Assembly (NCBI RefSeq): GCF_038002605.1
Contig: NZ_JBBOCT010000001.1
Span: forward strand, 4,960,001-5,024,000
Direction: 5' to 3'
DNA from: Bacillus sp. FSL K6-3431
GTDB taxonomy: Bacteria > Bacillota > Bacilli > Bacillales > Bacillaceae_C
DNA length: 64,000 bases
Shown: positions 37,194-47,102 of the stretch, one piece after another
Layout of the letters: every line of letters begins with the position of its first letter
How positions within the stretch are numbered: the stretch's first letter is position 1
Made by a program: the position numbers and the translations under genes
Notes under the pieces: model-generated
Seen by the model: the letters and a program-made list of their open reading frames with translations, nothing else
Database searches by the model: none
What the model was told of the DNA's origin: nothing

Positions 37194-38912
37194 ATGAAGT
37201 TGGAAGCGTTGCCAGTCATCAAGGGAGAATATAATCTGCAAGACTATGACAAAACATACGAAAGCTTTGATTGGTCGGAAACGGAGCAACAATTTTCATG
37301 GCATCAAACCGGCCGGGTTAACATGGCGTATGAAGCAATCGATCGCCATGCAGAATCCTTCAGGGAAAATAAGATCGCCTTATATTATCGTGATGCAATC
37401 AGAGATGAGAAGTTTACTTTTCGTGAAATGAAGGAAATGTCGAATAAAGCAGGAAATGTTTTGAAATCGGTAGGGAAAGTAGAAAAGGGAGATAGGGTTT
37501 TTGTTTTCATGCCGAGAACACCTGAATTATATTTTGCTATTTTAGGAACTATTAAAATTGGTGCTATTAGTGGACCGTTATTCGAGGCTTTTATGGAAGG
37601 TGCAGTGAAAGATAGACTTGAAGACAGCGATGCTACAGTGCTAGTTACAACCCCGGAACTACTTAAAAGGGTGCCGGTAGATGAATTGCCGCATTTACAG
37701 CATATATTTCTTGTAGGGGATAATATAGAAGAGTCAGATCGCTATTTTGATTTTAATAAAAGAATGGCTGAGGCTGACAAAAATTTAGATATCGAATGGG
37801 TTGATCGAAAAGATGGGATGATTCTTCACTATACATCTGGATCAACAGGTAGACCGAAGGGAGTATTACATGTACATAATGCGATGATCCAACATTATCA
37901 AACTGCACGTTGGATTCTAGATATGCAAGAAGATGATGTCTATTGGTGTACAGCAGACCCTGGATGGGTGACAGGAACGTCCTATGGAATATTTGGTCCA
38001 TGGCTAACAGGAACAACAAATGTCATTGTAGGTGGACGCTTTAAGCCAGAGACGTGGTACAAAGTATTGGAGGATTATGGAGTTACAATTTGGTATAGTG
38101 CACCAACTGCATTTAGAATGTTGATGGGGGCAGGTAATGAAGTCGTGAAAAAATTCGATTTATCTCAGTTACGACATATCGTAAGTGTAGGTGAACCGTT
38201 AAATCCTGAAGTCATTCGCTGGGGCATGGAAGTATTCAAAAAGCGGATTCATGACACATGGTGGATGACAGAAACAGGTGCATTATTAATTGCTAACTAT
38301 CCTTGTTTGGAAATTCGACCGGGTTCGATGGGTAAAGCCATACCAGGTGTTGAAGTCGCGATTGTCGATGATCGAGGTAATGAGCTACCTCGAAATCGGA
38401 TGGGAAATCTAGCAATAAAAAAAGGCTGGCCAGCAATGATGCACCAAATTTGGAACAATAAAGAAAAGTATGAATCATACTTTTTGCCGGGCGACTGGTA
38501 TGTTTCTGGTGATTCTGCTTATATGGACGAGGATGGATACTTGTGGTTCCAAGGTCGCGTAGATGACGTAATAATGACAGCAGGTGAACGTGTCGGTCCA
38601 TTTGAAGTAGAAAGTAAGTTACTTGAACATCCTGCGGTTGCCGAGGCTGGCGTTATTGGTAAGCCAGATCCAGTGCGTGGAGAAATAATTAAAGCATTTA
38701 TTGCTTTGCTTGATGGCATTGAACCGACTGATGAATTGAAAGAGGATATTCGTCAATTTGTAAAAACCGGGCTTGCTGCACATGCTGCACCTCGTGAGAT
38801 TGAATTTCGTGATAAACTACCAAAAACACGAAGCGGAAAAATTATGCGCCGTGTACTAAAAGCGTGGGAACTTAATCTCCCAACAGGTGACCTTTCAACA
38901 ATGGAAGACTAG
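37194..38912 (+). CDS. acsA: Acetyl-CoA synthetase AcsA
   Basis: The 572-residue AMP-forming ligase has the P-loop Y-T-S-G-S-T-G-R-P-K-G, W-M-T-E-T-G and Y-M-D-E-D-G-Y-L-W-F-Q-G-R. The acetylation-regulated lysine lies in P-K-T-R-S-G-K-I-M-R-R. It turns acetate, ATP and CoA into acetyl-CoA. The neighbouring acuA and acuC products should acetylate and deacetylate that lysine. ATG 37194 behind AAGGGGAG was chosen over a GTG two codons earlier. Confidence 0.95.
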   Translation: MKLEALPVIKGEYNLQDYDKTYESFDWSETEQQFSWHQTGRVNMAYEAIDRHAESFRENKIALYYRDAIRDEKFTFREMKEMSNKAGNVLKSVGKVEKGDRVFVFMPRTPELYFAILGTIKIGAISGPLFEAFMEGAVKDRLEDSDATVLVTTPELLKRVPVDELPHLQHIFLVGDNIEESDRYFDFNKRMAEADKNLDIEWVDRKDGMILHYTSGSTGRPKGVLHVHNAMIQHYQTARWILDMQEDDVYWCTADPGWVTGTSYGIFGPWLTGTTNVIVGGRFKPETWYKVLEDYGVTIWYSAPTAFRMLMGAGNEVVKKFDLSQLRHIVSVGEPLNPEVIRWGMEVFKKRIHDTWWMTETGALLIANYPCLEIRPGSMGKAIPGVEVAIVDDRGNELPRNRMGNLAIKKGWPAMMHQIWNNKEKYESYFLPGDWYVSGDSAYMDEDGYLWFQGRVDDVIMTAGERVGPFEVESKLLEHPAVAEAGVIGKPDPVRGEIIKAFIALLDGIEPTDELKEDIRQFVKTGLAAHAAPREIEFRDKLPKTRSGKIMRRVLKAWELNLPTGDLSTMED

Positions 38913-38973
38913 ATTAGTAAGGAAGGTTCGAATAGAATGTAAAGCGTGACCCATATCGATGATGACCTAAGGT

Positions 38974-39006
38974 AAAGAGACCACTACTTGATGTGGTCTC
39001 TTTTGT
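38974..39006 (+). terminator. Terminator after acsA
   Basis: AAAGAGACCAC pairs with GTGGTCTCTTT, then T. Confidence 0.9.
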
Positions 39007-39125
39007 GTGCCGATAATTGGGGATTAAGCAAACGTATGGATGGCAAATAGAGTGCCAGTAAAAAGATAGCATGAAATGTCAAATAAAGAAATGGGTGAGA
39101 TGATTGTTAAATGATTGTCTAGAAA

Positions 39126-39161
39126 TAAAAAAATCCCCTTAGTCACATTGTGATGAGGGGA
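39126..39161 (-). terminator. Terminator after the penicillin-binding protein gene
   Basis: TCCCCTTAGTCAC pairs imperfectly with GTGATGAGGGGA, with seven T on the leftward strand. Confidence 0.75.
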
Positions 39162-39174
39162 GATTCTCTATGAA

Positions 39175-42123
39175 TTATTGATTATCGGCCTCTTTCGAAG
39201 CTTCTTCTTGTTTTTTCTTTTCTTGTTCTTGCTTTTTTACTTCTTCCTGTTTCTTTTTTTCCTCAGCTAATTTCTTTTTCTCTTCGTCTTGTTTCATTTT
39301 TTCTTCATCCTGTTTTTGCTTTTGTTCTGCTTCTTCTTTTTTCTTTACCTCTTCTTCCTTTTTCTTATCTTCCTTTGTCTTGCCTACTTTATCAGAAGGG
39401 GATGATTCGCGGCCTGCTACATCAACTGCTACTACATAATATGCAGCATCTCCAACTTTACGAGAAAGTGTTTCACCAGATCGGATCGATGCTAATTTTT
39501 TACCATCTTCCGAATAAATACGATATCCGACCACATCATTACTCGATGATGCCGACCAATTAATAGTACTATCGGAGTGTGAAGCCTTAACGGCACTAGG
39601 CGCAGATCCATCATCCTTGAGCCTAGCATTAGCGACAAGTACATTCTTCCAAAGATCGTTATTTGGAATGAGTTGCGAAATGTCATTTACTCTACCTTGG
39701 GTAATTCGTTTAACGAAGTCTGGGTCAAGTAACATACCAGGATCCGTAAATTCTTTCGGCGTTGATTCAAGGGCCATATATTTTTTTCCATTTGCCATGA
39801 CGTACCGCCCTGTTCCTAGGCTATCGTCACGTTTAGTCGGCACATATTTTGCATTGAAAATATCTGTTTTGACTAAGCCTGCTTTTGAACAAGCTTCAGA
39901 TGGTAACATTCCTGAAACAGCACAAAATGATCTGCTGACAATTCCACCTGGCATTTTAAAGTTTTCATTTGGGTCAATAATATCAGGCGCTACATCATAG
40001 GCAACATTCATTAATTTGGCCCAGATTCCATAATTACGCCTACTTTCACTTCCATCACTTGAGAGAGGCTCTGGTTTACCATAACCAATCCATGTGCCAA
40101 ATGTGACGTTTGGATTAGTAGCAACTAACCATGCATCATTAGGACCACTAGTTGTACCTGTTTTACCTGCCCAATCCGTGGAAAATTTAAGCATTCCAGG
40201 AAGCGCGGCAGCCGTTCCATAGCCTTTAAACACATCGCGCATCATATCAATCGTTAAGTAAGCTGTTTGTGGGCTAAATACATCGACAGGTTCCACTTTA
40301 TGTTCGTAAATAATATTTCCATCATGATCGGTTATTTTATCTATCATATAAGCATCGATAAATTTCCCACCGTTTGCAAAAGTTGCGTATGCATTCGTAT
40401 TTTCTTCTACTGTTACACCTTCCTGGATTCCCCCAAGTGCGGCAGAATAACTTTCATGGTCAACAGTAGTTAGGGATTGAAACCCCATTTTCTCCAAGTA
40501 TTGAGTTGGTTTTTTATCTTTTATTTTCAAATAAGTATAGATGGCTGAAGCATTATAAGATCTCGCTAGTGCTTCCCTCGCTGTAACGAGACCATGATAA
40601 GTGCCCGCAAAGTTACCATTTGAATAGTTTTTAAAGGTATGTGTTCCGCTACTTCCATTCGCAACAGTGATTGGTACGTCGGCAACAATAGCACCAGGTG
40701 CGCTTAATCCAAGTTCCATCGCTGGAGCGTAAACCAAGAGTGGTTTCATTGTTGATCCATTTGGACGATGGGACTGTGTCGCATGATTCATCTCTTCCAG
40801 TTTGAAATCACGGCCACCGACAAAACTTAATATTTTTCCAGTTTTATTTTCCATAAGAAGGGCGCCAACCTGAACAGGATCATCGACAAGTTCAATTTTC
40901 CCTGTTTCTGGATTTTTCTTTTCTCTTTTTTTGGTATAACCATAATTTTGATATTCATCTTTCGCTTTATCCATCGCATCATACATTTTTTTATTGATTG
41001 TTGAATGAATTTGATAGCCGTTTTGACGAATATCACGATCAGCAAGCGTCCAATATTTACTGTATAGTTTTTTATCTTTTTTCAAATCTTCCTTAGAATG
41101 ACCATCCTTTTCCGCAAGGACTTCGATCATTACTTTTACTGCTCTTTCTTCAATTTCGAAGGTAAGTGCAGGGTATTCTTCGAATGATCTAGGTTGTTTC
41201 TTAATAAAGTCAGCAGTGATATCGTAATTAACAGCTTCTTTATATTCTTTCTCAGAGATATATCCTTCACGATGCATTCTACTTAAAACTGTTCTTAATC
41301 TTTTCAAGCCAGGTTCCAACAGTTCGGGACTTTTTCTTTCGCCTTCGTTCGTAAACGGTGTATAGCCGAAGGGGCTTTGCGGTAAGCCGGCAATAAACGC
41401 TGATTGCGGTAAATTTAGATCTTTTGCATCTACACCGAAAATCCCTTGGGCTGCAGCTTGGACCCCACCAATATTTTGTCCAGAGGAATTACGACCAAAT
41501 GTAGAAACATTTAAATATGCTTGTAATATCTCATCTTTTTTGAGGAATCGTTCTACTCTAAGCGCTAAGAGAACTTCTTTCGCTTTACGGTCAAATGACA
41601 CTTCATTCGTCAAAATTTGGTTTTTGATTAATTGTTGTGTCAGCGTACTTCCGCCGGTTTGTACTGCAGAATTTGTAAATTCCTGAAATACCGCGCGCAG
41701 TAACGCCTTTGGTACAACACCGTTATGTTCATAAAAATATTCATCTTCAGTTGCAATTACAGCTTTTTTTAAGTTGTCGGATATTTGATCAATTTTTACT
41801 TCTTCCCGGTCAATATCTGAACGAAGTTTTCCAAGGAAAACACCATTGTCAAAGTATAGTTTAGAAGTTTCTTCAAATTGATTAATATCTTTAATCATGC
41901 TTTCTGCTGATCGGACCTTTTCACTTTTCACAAGAGACGCGAAATAACCTGCTCCAACACCGCCGGCAAAAGCACCACCAATAAGGAATACTACTAAAAG
42001 AAGGAGAACTAAATTCCAAGCTACTCCATAAGTGATACGCATTCCTTTAATGATTTTTTTGTATTTTAAAGCAGTAATGGATGACTTAATTCGACTCCAT
42101 TTACTATTTTCTTGATTTGTCAT
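39175..42123 (-). CDS. Class A penicillin-binding protein (transglycosylase/transpeptidase)
   Basis: The 982-residue bifunctional enzyme has one membrane anchor (about 34-62). A GT51 transglycosylase domain has catalytic Glu126 in E-D-E-Y-F-Y-E-H and T-G-G-S-T-L-T-Q-Q. The transpeptidase domain carries S457-T-M-K, S522-Y-N and K654-T-G-T. A fibronectin-type III domain (about 840-915) follows. It polymerises and cross-links peptidoglycan. The last 68 residues are almost only Lys, Glu and Gln, a probable coiled or disordered tail. It lies between acsA and tyrS, facing away from tyrS. Confidence 0.93.
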   Translation of the reverse strand: MTNQENSKWSRIKSSITALKYKKIIKGMRITYGVAWNLVLLLLVVFLIGGAFAGGVGAGYFASLVKSEKVRSAESMIKDINQFEETSKLYFDNGVFLGKLRSDIDREEVKIDQISDNLKKAVIATEDEYFYEHNGVVPKALLRAVFQEFTNSAVQTGGSTLTQQLIKNQILTNEVSFDRKAKEVLLALRVERFLKKDEILQAYLNVSTFGRNSSGQNIGGVQAAAQGIFGVDAKDLNLPQSAFIAGLPQSPFGYTPFTNEGERKSPELLEPGLKRLRTVLSRMHREGYISEKEYKEAVNYDITADFIKKQPRSFEEYPALTFEIEERAVKVMIEVLAEKDGHSKEDLKKDKKLYSKYWTLADRDIRQNGYQIHSTINKKMYDAMDKAKDEYQNYGYTKKREKKNPETGKIELVDDPVQVGALLMENKTGKILSFVGGRDFKLEEMNHATQSHRPNGSTMKPLLVYAPAMELGLSAPGAIVADVPITVANGSSGTHTFKNYSNGNFAGTYHGLVTAREALARSYNASAIYTYLKIKDKKPTQYLEKMGFQSLTTVDHESYSAALGGIQEGVTVEENTNAYATFANGGKFIDAYMIDKITDHDGNIIYEHKVEPVDVFSPQTAYLTIDMMRDVFKGYGTAAALPGMLKFSTDWAGKTGTTSGPNDAWLVATNPNVTFGTWIGYGKPEPLSSDGSESRRNYGIWAKLMNVAYDVAPDIIDPNENFKMPGGIVSRSFCAVSGMLPSEACSKAGLVKTDIFNAKYVPTKRDDSLGTGRYVMANGKKYMALESTPKEFTDPGMLLDPDFVKRITQGRVNDISQLIPNNDLWKNVLVANARLKDDGSAPSAVKASHSDSTINWSASSSNDVVGYRIYSEDGKKLASIRSGETLSRKVGDAAYYVVAVDVAGRESSPSDKVGKTKEDKKKEEEVKKKEEAEQKQKQDEEKMKQDEEKKKLAEEKKKQEEVKKQEQEKKKQEEASKEADNQ

Positions 42124-42209
42124 ATATTAAAATCCCCTCCAAAATCATTATTATTATAGCATAAATTACTAGTAATATAGACTAGTAATGGATAAAATCT
42201 AATGATATT

Positions 42210-42239
42210 TGACATTTCTTTTTCGATATGTGTAAAATA
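42210..42239 (+). promoter_or_regulatory. tyrS promoter
   Basis: A consensus TTGACA and a TAAAAT box with an 18-base spacer lie just ahead of the T-box leader. Confidence 0.6.
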
Positions 42240-42272
42240 AAATATATCTAAAGTAAAATGAATGCGTAGATA

Positions 42273-42499
42273 GGAATAAGTAGTCAACTGTCCCTGTTCT
42301 TAGAGAGTCGATGCTTGCTGGAAATCGACACAAACAGTCTGATGAATTACCTCCTTGAGCTTTTGCTGTGAACAGTAAAGTAGCAGCAAACGGTGGGCTT
42401 TCACCGTTATCAATAATGAGCGGGGATTAATTTCCCAAGTTGGGTGGTAACACGGTGAATCATCGTCCCTTCGTATTATACGAAGGGGCGTTTTTTGTT
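42273..42499 (+). promoter_or_regulatory. T-box riboswitch leader (tyrosine)
   Basis: The leader has a long Stem I region and a candidate specifier codon TAC (Tyr) at 42348-42350. The T-box TGGGTGGTAACACGG is at 42441-42455, and a strong terminator CGTCCCTTCGT/ACGAAGGGGCG with T run is at 42464-42497. Uncharged tRNA-Tyr would stabilise the antiterminator and switch tyrS on. Confidence 0.92.
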
Positions 42500-42517
42500 T
42501 TTTATAAAAGAAAGTGA

Positions 42518-43789
<1,272 letters not shown>

Positions 43790-43798
43790 GCAATATAC

Positions 43799-43826
43799 AG
43801 CTAGCTTCCATGGAGGCTGGCTTTTT
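43799..43826 (+). terminator. Terminator after tyrS
   Basis: AGCTAGCTTCC pairs with GGAGGCTGGCT using G-T pairs, followed by five T. Confidence 0.75.
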
Positions 43827-44056
43827 GTTAATTTAGAAATATTTTTAAAAATCCAAGAAAAAAGTCTCTATCAGGTAAAGACTATTCATAAAAGCATTAT
43901 GAAAAAGGTCTTAACATGAAACAAACAATACCGAGAAGTTATGAGATTCCGGACCTAGCACAACGATTGAAATGCACTTTTAATAGATTTGATTTAAGTA
44001 ACCGACTTCATTGACGCTGATTTAAAGTGGGACATCATAAAAAAGGAGCTGGTTGT

Positions 44057-44380
44057 GTGTTTGTTACGTTAAGAAAAATGGTCGTTACGGAAGGTAATGC
44101 CGATAAAGTTGTCCAACAATTTAGTAAGAAGGGCATTATCGAGGAGCAGGAAGGATTCGTTGATGTAACGGTCATGCAACAAAAAGCTAGACGTGGAGAA
44201 GAAGAGTTTGTTGTAATGATTCGCTGGGAATCAGAGGATCATTGGAAACAGTGGGAAAGAAGTGGTGCTCATTTAGCTGGACATAAAGCAAAACGTGGTC
44301 AGCCAAAGCCTGAATACTTGATTAATACAGAGGGCGGAAGATATGAAGTAAAAGCAGTCAAAAAAGTTATGGACTCCTAA
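44057..44380 (+). CDS. IsdG/HmoA-like monooxygenase fold protein
   Basis: The 107-residue product has the ABM/IsdG ferredoxin-like fold. It aligns with heme-degrading HmoA/IsdG proteins through V-T-E-G-N-A-D-K, I-R-W-E-S-E-D-H-W (the conserved Trp) and the H-L-A-G-H-K region holding the heme-ligand histidine. The usual N-terminal catalytic Asn seems to be replaced (T-L-R in V-T-L-R-K), so heme oxygenase activity is uncertain. AAGGAG eight bases before GTG 44057 decides the start. The next gene is a flavodoxin, which could have supplied electrons. Confidence 0.75.
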   Translation: MFVTLRKMVVTEGNADKVVQQFSKKGIIEEQEGFVDVTVMQQKARRGEEEFVVMIRWESEDHWKQWERSGAHLAGHKAKRGQPKPEYLINTEGGRYEVKAVKKVMDS

Positions 44381-44457
44381 TCACAAAAAATGCTTTGAAT
44401 ACTGTTTATTCGAAGCTGGCAATCTATGATGTTCTAGTTAGAATGGAGGGCAGGAAA

Positions 44458-44918
44458 ATGAGTAAGGTATTAGTAGTATATTGGAGCATGACAGGTAATA
44501 CAGAACTGATGGCAAAAACGATGGGCGATTATCTGATCGAGAAAAAGCACAAGTAGTCACAAAGTCATTTGATTTTGATAAAGTAGAGGTTAAGGAACTT
44601 TTAGATTATGATGCTGTTTTAATTGGTACACTTACATGGGTTGAAGGTAGCCTTCCATTTGATGTTGAGGATTTTTACGAGGAATTAGAGCACGTAGATA
44701 TAACAGGGAAAATTGTTGGTGTATTTGGATCTGCTGACTCACTATATGAGGTATATGGTGGAGCTGTTGACATCATTGCGGATCGTGCTGAAAGTTTGGG
44801 AGCAGACGTTATACCGAAACGACTGACCATTGATCTTAAGCCAGATGTGAATGATCTTGAGCAGTGTCTGGAGCTGGCAAAGATGGTGAATCAGGAATTG
44901 CTGGAAAAGGCTTTTTAA
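44458..44918 (+). pseudogene. Flavodoxin, frameshifted
   Basis: The first part reads M-S-K-V-L-V-V-Y-W-S-M-T-G-N-T-E-L-M-A-K, a classic FMN phosphate loop, but runs into TAG at 44554. In another frame the protein goes on as E-K-A-Q-V-V-T, then L-L-D-Y-D-A-V-L-I-G-T-L-T-W, then G-V-F-G-S-A-D-S-L-Y-E, to the stop at 44916. Inserting one base near 44538-44542 restores a normal flavodoxin of about 153 residues. It is a recent one-base deletion or a sequencing error. GGAGGGCAGG precedes ATG. Confidence 0.85.
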
Positions 44919-44942
44919 TAAATAGATAATTAATCATTAGAT

Positions 44943-44970
44943 TAGACTGTACAAGGTCTAGTCTATTTTT
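44943..44970 (+). terminator. Terminator after the flavodoxin gene
   Basis: TAGACT and AGTCTA arms with an inner GAC/GTC pairing option, then five T. From here to the riboswitch at 45277 I see no gene. Confidence 0.7.
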
Positions 44971-45276
44971 ATGTCAGTATCTATTTTACTACCTGTTGGT
45001 TACTAAATCATACCATTTTGGAGTTTTCAATCTTTTACAGCTGTTATTTCAGAACTTTCACAGAGGTATCAATTAAATACTTTACTATTATAGTTTATTA
45101 AAATCTATTGAAAAGTAAGAGAAAGCATGATAGATTATAAATTGGTAAGCTTATCTACACAGTGTTCACTTATAATAGGTGGAGGACAGACTAAGTGCGC
45201 GAATGATCGAATCGCAACATCTTTTGTGTTGAAAGGTTTAAAGCTGAACCGAGTTTTCTTTATCGTGAAATTTAAA

Positions 45277-45341
45277 ATGTATAACCTCAATAATATGGTT
45301 TGAGGGTCTCTACCAGGAACCATTAAATCCTGACTACACAT
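45277..45341 (+). promoter_or_regulatory. Purine riboswitch aptamer, guanine type
   Basis: It has the core TATAA-CCTCAATAATATGG-TTTGAGG-GTCTCTACC-AGGAACC, then ATCCTGACTACA. The P2 and P3 loops have the conserved loop-loop bases (AATAATATGG and GGAACCATTAAATCC). The specificity base is C at 45334 (G-A-C-T-A), predicting guanine or hypoxanthine, not adenine. The 3' strand of P1 overlaps the terminator stem, so ligand binding should permit transcription of the pbuE-like gene. Confidence 0.88.
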
Positions 45342-45365
45342 CAACTTGTAGTCGGGGTTTTTTTT
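45329..45365 (+). terminator. Riboswitch-controlled terminator
   Basis: GACTACA pairs with TGTAGTC (extended by CC/GG), followed by nine T. Its left arm shares bases with the aptamer P1 3' strand. Confidence 0.85.
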
Positions 45366-45425
45366 GTCTTTAAATTTCAGATATAGGGGATGTTAATAAA
45401 TAGAAGTAAGAGAGGAGAAGATTTC

Positions 45426-46595
45426 GTGAACTTTAAAGTTTTTATACTTGCGGCATCTGCTGTAATTGTAGGTTTGGTGGAATTAATAGTAGGTGGCATT
45501 TTACCGATTATTGCAGATGATTTACATGTAACGATAGGAACTGCCGGACAATTGATTACTGTTTTTGCACTTGTCTATGCTATTTCTGGCCCTGTGCTTT
45601 TATCATTAACAGCAAAAATAGAACGTAAAAAGTTGTATCTTTTAGCGTTAACAGTATTTTTTTTAGGAAACCTTATGACTTATTTTAGTCCAACTTTTTC
45701 ATTAGTGATGACTGCCCGGATATTTACAGCGATGAGTGCAGCTTTAGTTATTGTACTATCACTAACTATTACAACGAAAATCGTGAAGCCAACACATCGC
45801 GCAAAAGCATTAGGAGTTATTTATATGGGTATTAGTTCATCCCTTGTATTGGGGGTTCCTATTGGGATTCTTATTACAAATGCTTATGGTTGGCGTACTG
45901 TTTTTTTAGGAATTGCAATCCTTTCGATTGGTTCTATTATTCTCATTAATACATTTATAGAGCGAATTCCGACTGAGAAGGTTTTACCGCTATCTGCGCA
46001 AATAAAGGCACTTGGAAATATAAAAATTGTAGGCACTCATTTAGCAATGATGTTCATGTTAGCGGGGCATTATACCGTGTATGCTTATTTTACACCTTTT
46101 TTGGAAAATACATTACATCTAAGCCAAAATTGGATAAGCATAAGTTATTTTCTATTTGGTCTTGCCGCCGTATGCGGTGGTGCATTTGGAGGAGCCCTTG
46201 CAGATCGAATTGGTTCGACGAAAAGTATTTTAATTGTTATTGGTTCATTTGCTATTATCTTATTTGTACTTCCGTACTCAACGTTTTCATATCTCGTATT
46301 TCTTGTTGTAATGATCATATGGGGAGCGCTGAGTTGGGCTTTGGCACCACCTGTACAGAATTATCTCATCCAGACAGATCCAGATTCATCAGATATTCAT
46401 CAGAGTATTAATAACTCAGCATTACAGTTAGGGATTGCATTAGGATCTGGAATTGGCGGAGTGGCCTTGGGATATACGGGATCTGTAGTAAGTACAGCTC
46501 ACGTTGGTTCTGGGGTTGTGATTGTTGCATTTTTATGTGCTCTTTTTTCCTTAAAAATGCCTGCCAATGTCACTCAAGCAGAAACGCAAAAATGA
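45426..46595 (+). CDS. pbuE: PbuE-type purine exporter (MFS)
   Basis: The 389-residue protein has 12 membrane segments of the major facilitator superfamily. It aligns closely with B. subtilis PbuE from M-N-F-K-V-F through G-L-V-E-L-I-V-G-G-I-L-P, R-I-F-T-A-M-S-A-A-L, G-V-P-I-G-I-L-I and A-G-H-Y-T-V-Y-A-Y-F-T-P-F-L. PbuE pumps out purine bases and ribonucleosides. AGAGGAGAAG and GTG 45426 set the start. It lies directly behind a purine riboswitch, which supports the role. Confidence 0.92.
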   Translation: MNFKVFILAASAVIVGLVELIVGGILPIIADDLHVTIGTAGQLITVFALVYAISGPVLLSLTAKIERKKLYLLALTVFFLGNLMTYFSPTFSLVMTARIFTAMSAALVIVLSLTITTKIVKPTHRAKALGVIYMGISSSLVLGVPIGILITNAYGWRTVFLGIAILSIGSIILINTFIERIPTEKVLPLSAQIKALGNIKIVGTHLAMMFMLAGHYTVYAYFTPFLENTLHLSQNWISISYFLFGLAAVCGGAFGGALADRIGSTKSILIVIGSFAIILFVLPYSTFSYLVFLVVMIIWGALSWALAPPVQNYLIQTDPDSSDIHQSINNSALQLGIALGSGIGGVALGYTGSVVSTAHVGSGVVIVAFLCALFSLKMPANVTQAETQK

Positions 46596-47102
46596 AGTAG
46601 TAAAAATGAAGGTGGAAGAAGGTAGAAAAGGCTCTTTCCTGCATGATCTAACAGGTAGGATACAGCCGTTTTCGATCTTAAATGATATACAAAAAACAAT
46701 TATATTATCAGATCATTATTCATCATCTGCAAAAGTTACTAATAAACCTATTTAGCACCAAAAACGGTCCAATCCTATTATAAAGTAACCGCGTTATTAT
46801 ATGTTATTACAAACCATAGAAACATCCCTAAACCCTTACGTATCAGATATAGGCACTTTTTAATGACTAGAAATAAATACTTGACAAGTTAGATTAAATA
46901 TATTTCAGACTCTATATAAAATATGTTGATGGAGCTTTTATCGATTAATAATTGATAAAAGTTCTTTTTAATTATTCGGAAATTATTGCCCGTTCCTTGT
47001 GACACAGTTGTTTGATTGGTACTATTGTAATGACGAATTTACTCAGGGTACTTATTCTAGTCCTTCGGTAATGGTTGGTACCTAAAAATGGGGGAGAGTT
47101 AG
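46596..47102. other. Intergenic region with a terminator-like hairpin
   Basis: No gene is seen. GAGCTTTTATCGATT and AATTGATAAAAGTTC at 46932-46964 form a 15-bp stem with T residues after it, a plausible terminator well past pbuE or an attenuator ahead of the kinase gene. Confidence 0.5.

Noticed and set aside
43917..44015. A 32-codon frame (M-K-Q-T-I-P-R-S) ahead of the HmoA-like gene
   Set aside because: It has only a weak ribosome binding site and no recognisable pattern. Too short to support without conservation data.
45135..45344. A leftward 69-codon frame
   Set aside because: It lies antisense across the riboswitch, whose structure explains the sequence better.
46567..46755. A 62-codon frame after pbuE
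   Set aside because: It starts inside pbuE and has no ribosome binding site or known similarity.
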